Origin: Liquidambar formosana
Lineage: Eukaryota > Streptophyta > Magnoliopsida > Saxifragales > Altingiaceae
NCBI GenBank assembly: GCA_039720395.1
Contig: CM077833.1
Coordinates: 23,520,271-23,584,270 of the forward strand
Reading direction: 5' to 3'
DNA: 64,000 nucleotides
Below the pieces are notes generated by a model. It was not told the origin of the DNA. It saw only the letters and a list, made by a program, of their open reading frames with translations, and searched no databases. Made by a program: the position numbers and the translations under genes. Positions 48,045-61,821 of this stretch are shown in pieces; the stretch's first letter is position 1, and every line of letters starts with the position of its first letter.

Positions 48045-49978
48045 GTAAACTATTTGTCTTACCAAATTTGGGCCTTGGGGCTTGGCGTACATGGGCCCGC
48101 ACTAAAAACATCCTTCTACACAGCAGTACAGCACTACTGTCCCACGAGCTGTGCGTTTTTGGGCTGCCCGGCCCCCGATCAATCACATTTGGCTCAATAT
48201 CGAAAATGGGACCAAAACTTTCACTTATCACCTTAAGGCCCAATTTGCATCTCGAAAAAACCGAGAGAAAGAAAAGGAAAATATTTGAAATTGCCAATAG
48301 ATGATTTGTTTTTTAAAGTAATTTTGATTATTTTCCCCTTTTTGTTTTCCTTCGAGTGTGAAAAGCTTTTGTGGGGATGCAAAGAGTATCTCCCAAAAAC
48401 AATTGTGCGCTAAACAAGATTTTAGGTAATCAAGTTTTTCTCTATCATCAGACCAGTGACAATTGTGCATTAAACAAGATTTAACCACCAACCACATAGT
48501 CTAGAAAATAGAAAGCTTCTAAGAGTAGGGGAAAGTATATAAATCTACATATGAGCTGTGAGGATGGTGCCCATTTTTTCTCTTTCTTCCTTGTAGTATC
48601 TAGATAATAAGGGAAAAATGAATTTAATTTATTTTTTTTTTGGCTATATCTAATTATCTATGCTTGATTAATATTATTTATATTATTGTATTAGATATTA
48701 AAAGGGACTCATTTAAACCTTTTCACCTATGGCTTAACTTGTATCAAGCTCTTGGAGTTTGGGTAGTATATCTTAGGAGTGTAACTTGGTTCGGGTAGAC
48801 TTGAGAATCGGACCGTTTTGAGCAATTCGGTCTGGTTGGGTCACAATTTTAAGAACCAATGAATTCGCTCTGGTCCACGGTTTAAGAGGTTTCAAAACCA
48901 ATCTAGATCGAATTCCCTAATTATGAAAATAATAATAATAATAATAAATATATATGTTGATATTAATATATTATACTCCATATATAAGTATTATTGAATA
49001 AATAATAATACTTATTCAATAAAGTTATTACCTTTTACCAAAAAAAAAAATCCAAGAGCCGAACCATTTTTGCCGGTGCTATCCAGTCCAATACAATTTC
49101 CGATTTGGTTCTAATCTAATTTTTGAGATTTCGAATTAATTCGATCCGGTCCAAATATACCCCTTACCTGGATAGAGTTGTACCCCTAGTATAGCTTCCT
49201 CCCTTAAAAGGAAAAAAATTGAGGGTTAAAAACTTAACTCAAATATAAGAAAGGATGTGTTAATGTGCCACGTGTGGGGTTGGGTTCTTCTAGTGCTTTG
49301 TCTTGGAATTTTTTCCTTCTTTTATTAAAAGGGGAAATGTAAAATTCAGAAGTATAGGGAGTTGACGTCAAGATACAATATCAAGATAAAGGCCGTGTCA
49401 CCAGAGAACCCTAGTTTCACAAGGTTTTAATGAAACTCTGAGTTACAAAAGTAGTTTCCTTTGGGTCTTTTGTTTTTTTTTTTTTTTTTTTTGTTGGATA
49501 AGTCGTTTGGTTTGGTTTGCCACAATGAAAGAACCGTCAAAACTCCTCTAAGGCAATGCAAGTTGTCGTGCCAACACAAAACCTCCATCTTTCTCTGCCG
49601 TCCCTTGTTCCTCTGTAAAACCTTCCATCACAACTGTACTATATATAATATATTGTCCTTTACTAATAATAACAAATCTTTATACCCTTGTTTCTAATAT
49701 GACAATTGTGAAATCCAAGCTCCCTTCGAAGCAACCAAGAAAAAAAAAAAAAATCCCATATTTCAACTTCTTGCCATTCCCATAAGCATTCACACAGTAC
49801 CCTTTGAATCTTTGATTTTGACGCCAGAGAAAGTTGGAGTGAGAGACTTAATTTTTGTGTATATATATATATATGATCTTCCATAACTGTGACAGACATT
49901 CATTTTGTTTAGCTAGCTTCATGTTATTTAGGATTTGCCAAACTGAAAAGAAGCTAGTACTAAGTGGGATTTGCAGAG

Positions 49979-52900
49979 ATGGTGTGGTTGCTGTGGTGGT
50001 TTGCAGTGCTGTCAACGGTGATCCACGCCGTTAGAGGAGAAGGGGTAACCTACGATGGCAGATCACTGATAATCAATGGACAAAGGAAGATTCTTTTCTC
50101 TGGTTCAATTCACTATCCTAGAAGCACTCCTGAGGTGCTCACTCTCTCTCTCTCTCTCATACACATGCATGCATGCAAAAACTCACATTGTTTCATACTT
50201 CCAGTGCTCATAATATTTTTTCAGAAAAGTTGAATTTGAAATAGAAAAATTAAATCATCCAATTCTCATGGTCTCGGGTAGGCAACATATCATTTTAAAG
50301 AGAAATTCACGAGCTAGTCACAATTTTATTGCACGATTTCTGTAAACTGTTTACGATTATGCGAGGAAGATTTTCGAAAAAATAATAGAAAAAAGTGAGC
50401 AAATATTTCAAATCATGTGGTGGCCGGAGAGGCAGCTCTAGCTTCTATATATGTTCTAACCATCTTGATCATGGTGTAGAGGCAAAAGGAAGTATCGAAA
50501 ATAAATAAATAAATAAATGAAAATCTGTGGAGGGAAAGCTGAGTCACCCTAATTCCTTACTGCAAGAACCATGCTAAACCAATTATCCACAAGAGCTTGG
50601 AGTTATCTCTAATAAGGACACTGTAAGTCGTCGGCCTGTCTTGTCCACCACCTAAAAGAAAATTACCCTCTGATAACCACTTTCCCAATGTAATACCAAA
50701 AAAATGATGTATCCTGTCATTGACAGTATACTATCTAAAGGTAATTTACTCTAAAAAGAAAAAAAATTATTTGAGTTGGTGCGGCATGTGCCTCCAAAGA
50801 CAGCCATGTGCCTCCAACCCTGATTATCCAATTCCTCAAGAAAACCATGCCGTAGGAATTTATCCTTTTTGTTTGTTTCTTAACAAACATTGCCGTCTTT
50901 CCTCTCACCTTCCGTATAAAACAAAAGTTTACAAACAAACCCGATCCATGTGCTAATGTTGTTTCGCTCTAGCCAAATATGTATTGGCTCCTATCGAAAA
51001 ATTTATATAACCCTTTCTTTTTTCTTTTTTCATTTTTTTTTCTCATTTTATTCAGCTGTTAATAAGTGAAAAATGAAATAAAAATCTATATATCGAGTAA
51101 TAATTCATATAATCAGGTTCACAGGTGTCTTTATTTTTTTATAATTGGTGGGGGGTATGACCATACGAGAGAACAAGAAACACATTAAAAATGTATATTT
51201 ATATGATTATATCTGTCCATGAGTGCCTGGCCTGGGTGGCTCTAGTATGAGTCATAAAAACGCCTTAGATGAGGGCACCCATATGAATGAGGAGCATCCA
51301 GCCTGGGGACTCATATAAAATGTTCTTCCAGTTTTGTCAAATAGGAAGACATGCCTTTGATTTATTCAATTTCCTTATTCATTCAATCTGATATTAATTG
51401 TCAATCCAACCCAAAAGAGAAACTGAAGGGCCCGTTTGGGCGCCGGGCGGTCGAATGGCAACTAAACAATTTTATTGTATTTTACGTAGTATAAAAGATG
51501 ACACATTAAATCAGTAAATTTGTAATGTTTTGTTAGTAATATCCCTCTAGGCCTCTAGTTGAAAGAAAACATGTAAACTATATGATTGCAGATGTGGCCA
51601 TCTCTGATCTCCAAAGCCAAAGAAGGAGGAATAGACGTCATACAAACCTATGTGTTTTGGAACATTCATGAGCCCCACTATGGACAGGTCCATCACCAAA
51701 ACCAACTACAACTCTATTCCTCTGTCTCTCCTTTCTCTCTCTCATATGCTTTCTTTCTCTGTTTATTGCAGTACAACTTCAGTGGAAGACGTGATTTAGT
51801 AGGGTTCATTAAGCAAATTCAAGCACAAGGGCTATACGCCTGCGTTAGGATCGGACCCTACATTGAGAGTGAATGGACTTATGGGTAAAACCAGTTCCTG
51901 CTTACTATTTGCACCCTTAATAGTATAGTGTACGAGTATTGCTTTACTTAGAACTTGGCTTTTAATAAATTAGTAAGCTAAAAATGAGGTCTGAAGCTCG
52001 ACCCATTTATCTTACAAACGAGTTCAAACAGATGCTGAGCCAAGCACATGTAGCTTGATTCATCTTAAAAATCATGAATGGTGGAAAATAAATTTGAATT
52101 CCAATTAAAATGATATTACTACTTTTTAAAATTTTCAAGTTACAGTGCAATGATAATATAATATATATATAGATGTAGATATAGATGGAAATGCTGGTGT
52201 CTTGAACTAGCATACCTGTATATGATTTGTGATACTGCTCACGTGGTATCACTGTCACATGCAAGTTTTTTTTTTTTTTATACCTTAAATAGACCAAGGG
52301 TGCCAGGACACGTGGTACACAACAATCCACATTAATTACCTTCAATTAGGGACCATATCTATAGATAAGACTCCTTAAAAGGTTGAGGTTAAATTGATCA
52401 TATAATTGTAATTTCCTGGTCAAGGGCCCACCCCACCAGAGATGCTGCATGTCTACATGAGTTCTACTGAGCAATCTTGCCAATGAATTTTGGACAAACT
52501 TTTTATTTTGCCTCACAACAGAACATTGCACATTTCACAACAACAACAAAGTGAAATATTGTTATGGTGTTGCAGAGGCCTACCGTTTTGGTTGCATGAC
52601 ATTCCAGGCATCGTCTATCGAACTGAAAACAAACCGTTCAAGGTATTGACTTTCATACTGAAAAACACTATTTACCTGGCAATTTAGAGTCATCTTCCAT
52701 GACTAATCACAACAATGAAATCAGCCAGAATCAAAAAAGTGTAACCTGTAAACTCTACAACAAAAATACTAGACATGCCATCTTGTGATGACATAAAACA
52801 GTAAATTGCTGCATAGAAATGTTTAGGATGAAACATATTACCACTAACACTAGTTTTCATTTTGTTGATGGCAGTTTCACATGCAAAGGTTCACAACAGA

Positions 52901-55900
52901 TATAGTAAACATGTTGAAGTCAGAGCAGTTGTTTGCTTCACAGGGAGGCCCAATCATACTATCACAGGTTAAGTTTACAATGACAAGGAGGCTCAATCAT
53001 ACATTCATACTATCACTGATTAAGTCTCCATTTTCACAATCTAATACTCATATATATGTAGATTGAGAATGAGTACGAAACTGTAGAAAAGATCTTATGG
53101 TGAGGACGGACCTGCTTATGTTCGTTGGGCTGCAGATATGGCTGTGGCTCTTCAAACCTGGTGTTCCATGGGTGATGTGCAAGCAACATGATGCTCCTGA
53201 CCCAGTGGTTAGTGTTCTTTCTTTAGTGACGATTTCTTGGGTTTATTACAATTCTAGTTCGAGACCAATGAATGATAATGGTGTGTATTTTTGAAGCAAT
53301 TTTAAGCAAAAAAAATTCTTCTAATAACAATGAAGATACAATTCAAAAGTCCTACTTAAACTTCGAGAACATCAGAGTGTCCCAACTGGCTCCTTTGTAA
53401 TTCCTTGCAAGGATCAATTTAAATTACTTAAAAAATTTCTTAAGTTATAATATAGTAAATAATAATCAAAAGCTGATATAGAGTTTTTAATTAGGTAGTT
53501 AAAACTAATTATTTCTAGATATTTGCTCATGGACAGACCTTCCTTATTATGACTTTTATTTGTTTTATCACCTGTTATACAGAGTTTTAATTGTATTATG
53601 ACTTTTGATGAATTAAGTCTTGTGATTGCAGATAAATACGTGCAATGGAATGTATTGTGGAAAGACATTTGCAGGGCCTAACTCACCAAATAAGCCATCA
53701 ATATGGACAGAAAACTGGACAAGTTTGTATGTATTTAGCTTTGAATGTTTTTTTCTAAAAATATTTTATCCTTTAGGTTTGAAATAGTTTTTCCGCATTG
53801 TTCATGCTAAGAAAAAGTGAAAATGGATGGGGTGAAAAAAGAAAATATATATATTTAAGTGCATCAACAAGAAATCTTCACATACTGCAACCGAGAAAGT
53901 GGACAATTTTGTATGCATTATTCTTCATATTACTCTAAATATGGATTCTTTTACTTCCTAACACAGAGTGATGTGATATTTCTAGACATTACTCCATTTA
54001 TGGCTTGCATAACCCGACAATTTTCTTATTTTAAGTCATACAAATATTTGCAAGTAGAAAGTTTCTTAAATTTTTAACATGATAGTACATATATTAATTA
54101 TTATATGTTTGACGAACTCATTTTGCAAAAGAAATGGTCGATTAAGATCTTATATCCAACTAACACCTTTATTCACATGTGAAGCAAGCAAACATTTGGG
54201 GAAGAACCAAACATGAGATCTGCTGAAGACATTGCATTTGAAGTTACATTGTTCATTCTGAAGAAGGGAAGCTATGTTAATTATTATATGGTATGATAAT
54301 ATCTTTTGTAACTAACATAATCATCATTGAATAATGCATTTTAAATATTTATTTCACTAAATGACTTCATGCTCTAAAATGTGTATATTGTGCAAGTGCA
54401 CAAGTTAGTTATCATTAAAAGCTTACCTACACATACTTATAATGTTTCTTAGATTTGATAATTATAATTGTACATAAAAAGGTAGTTTGAATCCAACATT
54501 GCATTTTTAACAAACAATATGGCTTTATTCTAGTATCATGGAGGAACCAATTTTGAAAGAACAGCTGCAGCATATGTAATCACAAGTTATTATGACCAAG
54601 CTCCCCTCGATGAGTATGGTAAGTTTCCTACATATTATTGTTTTATCAAGAATTGTATAATTTTTAAATAGAAATTTAACTCCTTTGGTTGATAAGTTTA
54701 GGTTTGATTAGGCAACCAAAATGGGGTCATCTGAAGGAATTGCATGCCGCAATAAATCAATCCTCAGAACCTTTACTTTCTGGAGAAAACATTACTTTCC
54801 CTTTGGGTCCACTACAGCAAGTAAGATTAATAAAAATAACCCTTGTTATATTCTGTCCCAATTATTTAAGTTCTTTGGAGTAACATATACGGGATAAGTA
54901 CCAATATCTACAATTTTTTTTTTTTTTTTTTTTTAAAAAATTTTAATGTAGGCCTATGTCTTCGGAGGAAATTCAGGAAAATGTGCTGCCTTTCTTGTCA
55001 ATGGTAACAAGAGAAATGCCACAGGTGCTCTTTCATAATGTTTCATATGAACTGCCTTCAAAGTCGATTAGCATCCTACCGGACTGCAAGATTGTGGCCT
55101 TCAACACTGCAAAGGCATGTTTTAAGTTTCTCTTATATTGAATTCTATTTTCTGCTATCAAATTATTTATTTTTATAAAGCTAATCACAAAACTTATTTA
55201 TTTATTTAAATATTTTATCCAAGTCTTTAATCTTCAATCCAGTTGTGTTATGTATATATATAGGTATACTTCCATCTTTAACACATTTAACTAAAGTATA
55301 TTAAAAGTTTCAAAAAGTAATTTATTTTTTTCCCCCCTTTATACTTGCTTGTCTTGAACAGATAAGCACACAATATAATACAAGATCCATGAAATCAAGC
55401 CAAAAGTTTGATTCACTTGAAAACTGGGAAGAATACAAAGAAGTCATACCTAACTTTGATGAGACTTCTTTAAGGGCAAACACGTTGCTAGAGCACATGA
55501 ATACAACAAAAGATGCATCTGATTACCTTTGGTATACTTTCAGGTACTCCGAAGTTCAAATAGATAATATATTTAATTTCAATTCTTTAGGTGATTTAAA
55601 AGTTGGCTGAGAATGACTGAACTATATTTAATTCCTCCCACAACCCCAAACACACCAACCCCCCCCCCCCCCCCCCAAAAAAAAAAAAGAAAAAAAAAAG
55701 AAAAAAGGAAAAGAGAATATTAATATATTAAAAATCTACTTGTTACTCCTACAATTTTTATAAAATGCTTATTCAATATTTGTTTAAATGTAGTCTCCAG
55801 CAAAATTCCTCTAATGCTCAATCTCTATTCAATGTGGTATCTCTTGGACATGTGTTGCATGCATTTGTCAATGGAGAATTTGTAGGTAAGAACTCTTCAT

Positions 55901-57720
55901 ATGGTTGAAAAGAGATCATAAATATGAACGTTTGGTTTGTATAATTATGGATCATGTTAAGTATGCAATTCACCAAATTATTTTAAAGAGAGAATGGGCT
56001 TTCCACATGTAGATAGGAAAGTCAATGTTCAATAAACTCTTTTATGTTTGGAAAATAAAGGTTTCACCTTTTTTTTAACTTATTGAACTTATTGAGTAAA
56101 TTTAGTTTTGAAAGTTGGTATTAGAATGTGATATCTTCTTTTTTATTCTTGCTGTAAGTATCTTTAACATTGTCAAGAAATTTTTCAGTGGTTCATTTAA
56201 CTAGTTCTTTTTTTTTTCCTTAAAACCCTTTAGTCTATACTCTAATATGAAGAGAAGCCTTTCTATTGTATGACCTTTTCAACTTCAAGAAATACCTTCA
56301 ACCATAGTATTATAGAATAATTCAATATTACTTGATTTTCAAAAAAGTCCATAAATATTTTCTAATAAACCCATCACAGCTTCAACCAATTTTTTCCAAT
56401 AAACCCACCCCACCTTCAACTTTGTTCTTCACTTGCTTCACTTAAATTTATCACCAACTGCTTTCTACCACGAATGTGACGGAATGTCCTTTATGATCTT
56501 TTTATAAATGAGATGCATCTTCAAATGTGACTCTATTTGAGTGCATGCAGACCCCACTAGTATGCAAGTAAAAATTCAAGGCTAACATAACTATCTAGCA
56601 AATTGAGATAGAGAAGAAGATCAAAATAATCAACCCTATATCTGAATGCTTATCCATGAACCTCAAAGAGAAAATGAAAAGCTACACACACCCATGGTAA
56701 CTTGCTACTAAGAGTAAATCAAAGATGAATATACTTGCACAAACAAAAGCATGCCATATAGTGGTCTACAACTATCAAGAAACTCATTGGATTAAAATAA
56801 TCTAATTCAGAGTAGAATAGACATCTATTACCTTATAAAATAGTTATTCAAGAGTACAACCCAAAATTACATCCTGAAACTAGACTTGGACATGTTTTAA
56901 TCTAAACCCAATTCTCTTGATAGGTCTAACCCAAAGAGGTCACACTGCCTGATATTAACTTGTCTATCGATATTACTACAATTTTTATATACACTACATA
57001 TTGATCTCTATTGCACCCAACAAAACTTCTGACTACTATTTTGCTTTCTTTGTCATTTTAATATATTCATGTGTTGGACTTTGTTTTTCTAAAGGATCAG
57101 CACATGGAAGACCTGAGGATAGAAGTTTCACTCTACAGAATGTGCTTTCTTTGAATGAAGGGACAAACAATATCTCTCTCCTCAGTGTAATGGTCGGATT
57201 ACCGGTACTATTCAATTTCAATACTCTAATTTTCTACATTAATTTTAAAGCATAAATAATAACGCAAGTAACTTCATGCAAGAATGATTTCTAATGGCCC
57301 TTAGACTGATTTTTAATGACTTTTACAATGGCCTTTCTTAAGGATAAAGTACTGTGGCAGAAGTGTAATGCTTGTGCGTGTTTTCAACCTACAAATGACA
57401 CTTTTAGCATTCTTCAAGAGGCCTATAGTACTAACTTCTTTAAGAACCATTTCAAAAGAAAAATTGACTAAGATAATTGAAGTGGTAACATGAAGTAATT
57501 AATGACTTTATGTGATAATAAGGTATAAGTGTTTTACTAGACTTTTTTTTTTTCCCTCGAAGTTGCTTCCAAGCATGCATTTATTGTTTTGCCTCTGCTG
57601 GTGTAAGTTCATCTACACGATTATATTAAGCGACGACCCATTTTTTATTCTCAATGTACCATATGACTGGATGACCCCACTTTGAATTTACTTCTGTAAT
57701 TGCTCCTTCCACTCAATTTA

Positions 57721-57763
<43 letters not shown>

Positions 57764-60700
57764 CCTACCCAAGATTCTTATTGGTAATGGCCTCACAAAC
57801 ACATAGCACGTGCTTCCTTCTGGTATTAATAAGCTACAACTTGTGGTATAAAGGATTCAGGAGCACATCTTGAGCATCAGTTTGCCGGATTGTATAAAGT
57901 GACGATAGGCGAACATGAAGATAAAGATTTCAATAACTATCCATGGGGTTATCAGGTTATTGTCTTCCAAACCAAAATGCTTATTGAATCATTCTATTTG
58001 CAATATGACGATTTCTCTTTTTTGACTTCTTCAGTAGTATATGAATTAAATATTAATTAAGTAGGTCATCAGTAATACATGAATTATTTTTTTAAAATTT
58101 TGATAAAGTAAGTATGTATTGAAGAACAAAAAGGGCTTAGCACAAGTACATAAGACATATGCAAAGACTAACCATTGACCCCTCTAAAGCTTAAAAGAGT
58201 CGACAAAAGTTACAAAAGAAAGATTACGGGTATTAGAATAACTAGAATCCACAAGTAAAGAGTCTTAACAAGGGAAGATTTAAGGCCAATGATAGACTTC
58301 TCAATCCCATCAAAAGTTCTAGAATTTCTCTCTCCAAATGCACCACAAAATGGCATGGGGTGCATGAATTATTCAAAAGTTCAATTCATTAGAATAATTT
58401 TAACTACTTTTTCTCTTGTAATTTAACTGAATTATTCAAAAAATTTGTGCATTAGAATAATTTTAACCTTTTTCCCTTTTGTAAGTTAACTAATCGGAAG
58501 AATTAATTGACTTCTCTTTGCTGAAAATCAGTAGCAAATGAATTATTCCAAAATTATATTCATTGAATAATCTAAATATCTTTCTCTTGTAATTTAACTA
58601 ATCAGAAGAATTAATTGACTACTCCCCTCTTCATTGTCAGCATCCATTCCAACTATTTAGGTCCATAATCCCTGGCGCTGGTATTTCCAATGTCCCATAG
58701 AATCTTCAAGGCTTTCCTAGCCGATGACTTTGGACCAATTTTCTTATATATAGGTGTTTTCCTAAAATAATCTTTAACGAAGAGAACTCCAAATAAATTG
58801 TTCTTAGCTAAAGAGAAAGCCAAGCCATAGCCCTCTTCCACAGTTCCATGAATCAACAAATGTAAACCATTTACACATTACATGTAATTTTTCCCTACAA
58901 TTAAGCGAATATTTCTTAATTTCAAGATTCATTTTGGTTAATGCTAAAATAGTATGTTTAATATATTCTATATTTTTTCAGATATATCCTTGACCTATTA
59001 TAATTATATTCTTGAAAATTGTTGGGAAGTCCTACATCCCACATCGTTTAAATATAAAAAGTTAATATGGCTTAATATACCTGTTTGGGCCCTCCATCTG
59101 ATAGCTTAAGCTTTTAGGTTGGAAACTTAACATGTTATTAGAGCCAGTTGTTGTTGGGCCTATTTCGTTCGTGAGCCCGTTGTTGTTGTTCACGTGACAA
59201 GCCTGTTGTTGTCATGTTAAGCTTACACGTGAGGAGGAGTGTTGGGAAGTCCCACATCCGAGATCGTTTAAATATAAAAAGTTGATATGGCTTAATATAC
59301 CTGTTTGGGCCCTCCACCTAATAGCTTAGACTTTTAGGTTGGAAACTTTACAAAATTCTTTCTTTTATTATTTTAATTTCAGTCACCATTGGTTTGCTCA
59401 CTATCTTTCCCTTATTTTAAATAATCATTCTAAGTATTTCTCATTTCTTAATAATTCTTGGATTTTGAGTTTATCATTAATCCTACCCATAACTGATAAC
59501 TCAACACATATCCATAACTGAGCAGAAAATTTTCATATCTCATCTTTATTTGCATCTTTCATGACTTTAAGATTATTATTTTATTAAAATCTGATATTCT
59601 TCCGTGAAATTATTTAATAAAGGTTGGGTTGGTGGGTGAAAATTTACAAATTTACACCGACGATGGATCAAGAAAAGTTCAATGGAGCAGGTTTGGAAGC
59701 TCTACTCAACAACCACTTACATGGTATAAGGTATGGTGATTTCTTTTGCTAATGTTTGGTTTAATTTATGTAATGGGCAAAAATTGTCTATGAAAAATTC
59801 ATGATGTGAGATGTGATTCCATACTCTTAAGTGATCTAAGACCCTATTAGACCATTAGCAACAGGACATTCTTGATTTGAACCACACGTCTCGTTCAGGA
59901 AAAAAAAAAAAAAAAACTAGCTTCATAACAATAACATAATCATTCAACAAGGGAATTCGGACATCCCATGAAAAGTGAATTGGTCCATTGTGTTTTACAT
60001 AACACTTCAACATACAATTTGGTAAAGAAATATGGAAACATCACCATAATTATCAAGAGAAGAAAAATATGAGGTCATTTAGGCACATGTGCATGTGTGC
60101 CTGCACAAGATCCTAATTATCCCAAGAAAATGGTTGAGAGAATTGTGGGTAAGTGGATTTGAGTTCAAGTCTTTATAATTTTACTCTTTTGCCTTATTTA
60201 ATTTTGTTTTTAAATTATAAATTCATGATAGGGGTACTTTGGAACTTAAAAGGGAAGGGAGTATAGAATAGATAGAGAAGTGACAAGCCAAAGGCATCTT
60301 CGTTGCCTTTTAATAATATAGATGTATGTAAGACATGATGGAATAATTAATGGGATGTCTAAATGCTTTATAAATATACATTTTTGCTCTCGGATTTTAA
60401 TGTTCAACATGTATGTGTTATTAGTATAATTAACTCATCAATATAGTATTACTATTAAACCCAAAAATAAAAAAGCACTATATCACATTCTCTTAATAAT
60501 ATCACATTGTTCTTGATTCCTTGGTATACTCTTGTATATGGGTCTAGGCCCTTCTTTTTGTGAATTAAATTACCTTTATCAAAAAATAATATCACCTGTA
60601 TCATATAAGTAAAAGACCCTTTTTCAAAGTTGGTCTTTGTTTGATATGCCATAGTTATTCACAATGATCAGATTTCCTTTCTTTTTTTCTTTTTTTTTCT

Positions 60701-61641
60701 GATGAAGTAAATTTTATTAGGAAAAGGCAAAAGCCAAGTACATGTGAGATTCCTTTATTTATCACATTTTTGTAAAATTATAATGAATAGAGACATATAT
60801 GGTTTTAATAGTTGTCTCTACTGTATTATTATATATGGTTTCAATCGTTGTCTCTATTGTATTTTATTATAAATAGTCCTACACTGCTACACTAAACTTC
60901 TAGTTGATTGATAATTTGGCAGACAACATTTGACGCACCTGCAGGGAATGACCCTCTTGCACTGAACCTTGGTTCCATGGGAAAAGGTGAAGCTTGGGTT
61001 AATGGCCAAGGCCTTGGTCGATATTGGGTCTCATTTCTTACCTCAAAAGGGAATCCCTCACAAACATGGTACGTAAATTTTCTCACTGCTTATGTATTTG
61101 TATTTTTCTTTGTATTTTTGCTTTTCGATACAAATAAAAACATGACAAACTACAAAGACTCAAACACATGAACTACAAAAACCTCACATCACTTAAATGG
61201 ATCAAACTTAAAGTGGTTGGAATGAAGTTTATATAAAAAAAATCATTTACCATGTATTAAGCTATACTTAATATGATCATATAAAATTATAAAACCAAGC
61301 ATTTTGCAATTGTACATCCATAAGTTTGCATCAAACAACAATAACGCATAACATGTGCACTTTAAAGAATACAACAACAAAAAACTCAAATTTCTAGAGA
61401 TTCTGAAGTCATCTCATATGTAGAATGACATCATATTTTTTTGTCTTCCTAACAAGCTTTGATTTATCTCCCAGTCAATTTTTAGTTTTACTTTTTTTAT
61501 TTTTTATTTTTATTTTTATTTTTTTATAAACAACGAGATCTTTATGCAACAACAAAAAACTCAAACTTCTAAAGATTCTGAAGTCATTTCATATGTAGAA
61601 TGACATGCTTTGATTTATCTCCCTGTCACTTTTTTGTTTTA

Positions 61642-61674
<33 letters not shown>

Positions 61675-61758
61675 AAACGACGAGATCTTTATGGTTTCCC
61701 TTGAAATTCAAAATTCTCATTCATGTTATATTTGGAAGGGAATTTTCCCAAAATAATA

Positions 61759-61821
<63 letters not shown>

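Larger units (their letters stand above)
47019..49978. other. Divergent intergenic region between PBC and BGAL16
   Basis: The PBC promoter lies at the left and the BGAL16 promoter at the right of this 3-kb spacer. Two foldback MITEs (47270-47621 and 47651-48044) fill much of the left half, the nearer one only about 250 bases upstream of the PBC start. A short direct repeat (ACAATTGTGC..TAAACAAGATTT, about 48399 and 48460), a T-run at 49470-49492 and an (AT)n run at about 49860-49874 upstream of BGAL16 are the other visible features. No gene is present. Confidence 0.65.

Noticed and set aside
49964..49978. Upstream in-frame start of BGAL16 (MGFAE...)
   Set aside because: The codon at 49964 is GTG. 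The ATG at 49979 begins a proper signal peptide.
53859..54077. Open frame in a BGAL16 intron
   Set aside because: It lies wholly between exon 7 (ends 53726) and exon 8 (starts 54185), whose phases match without it.
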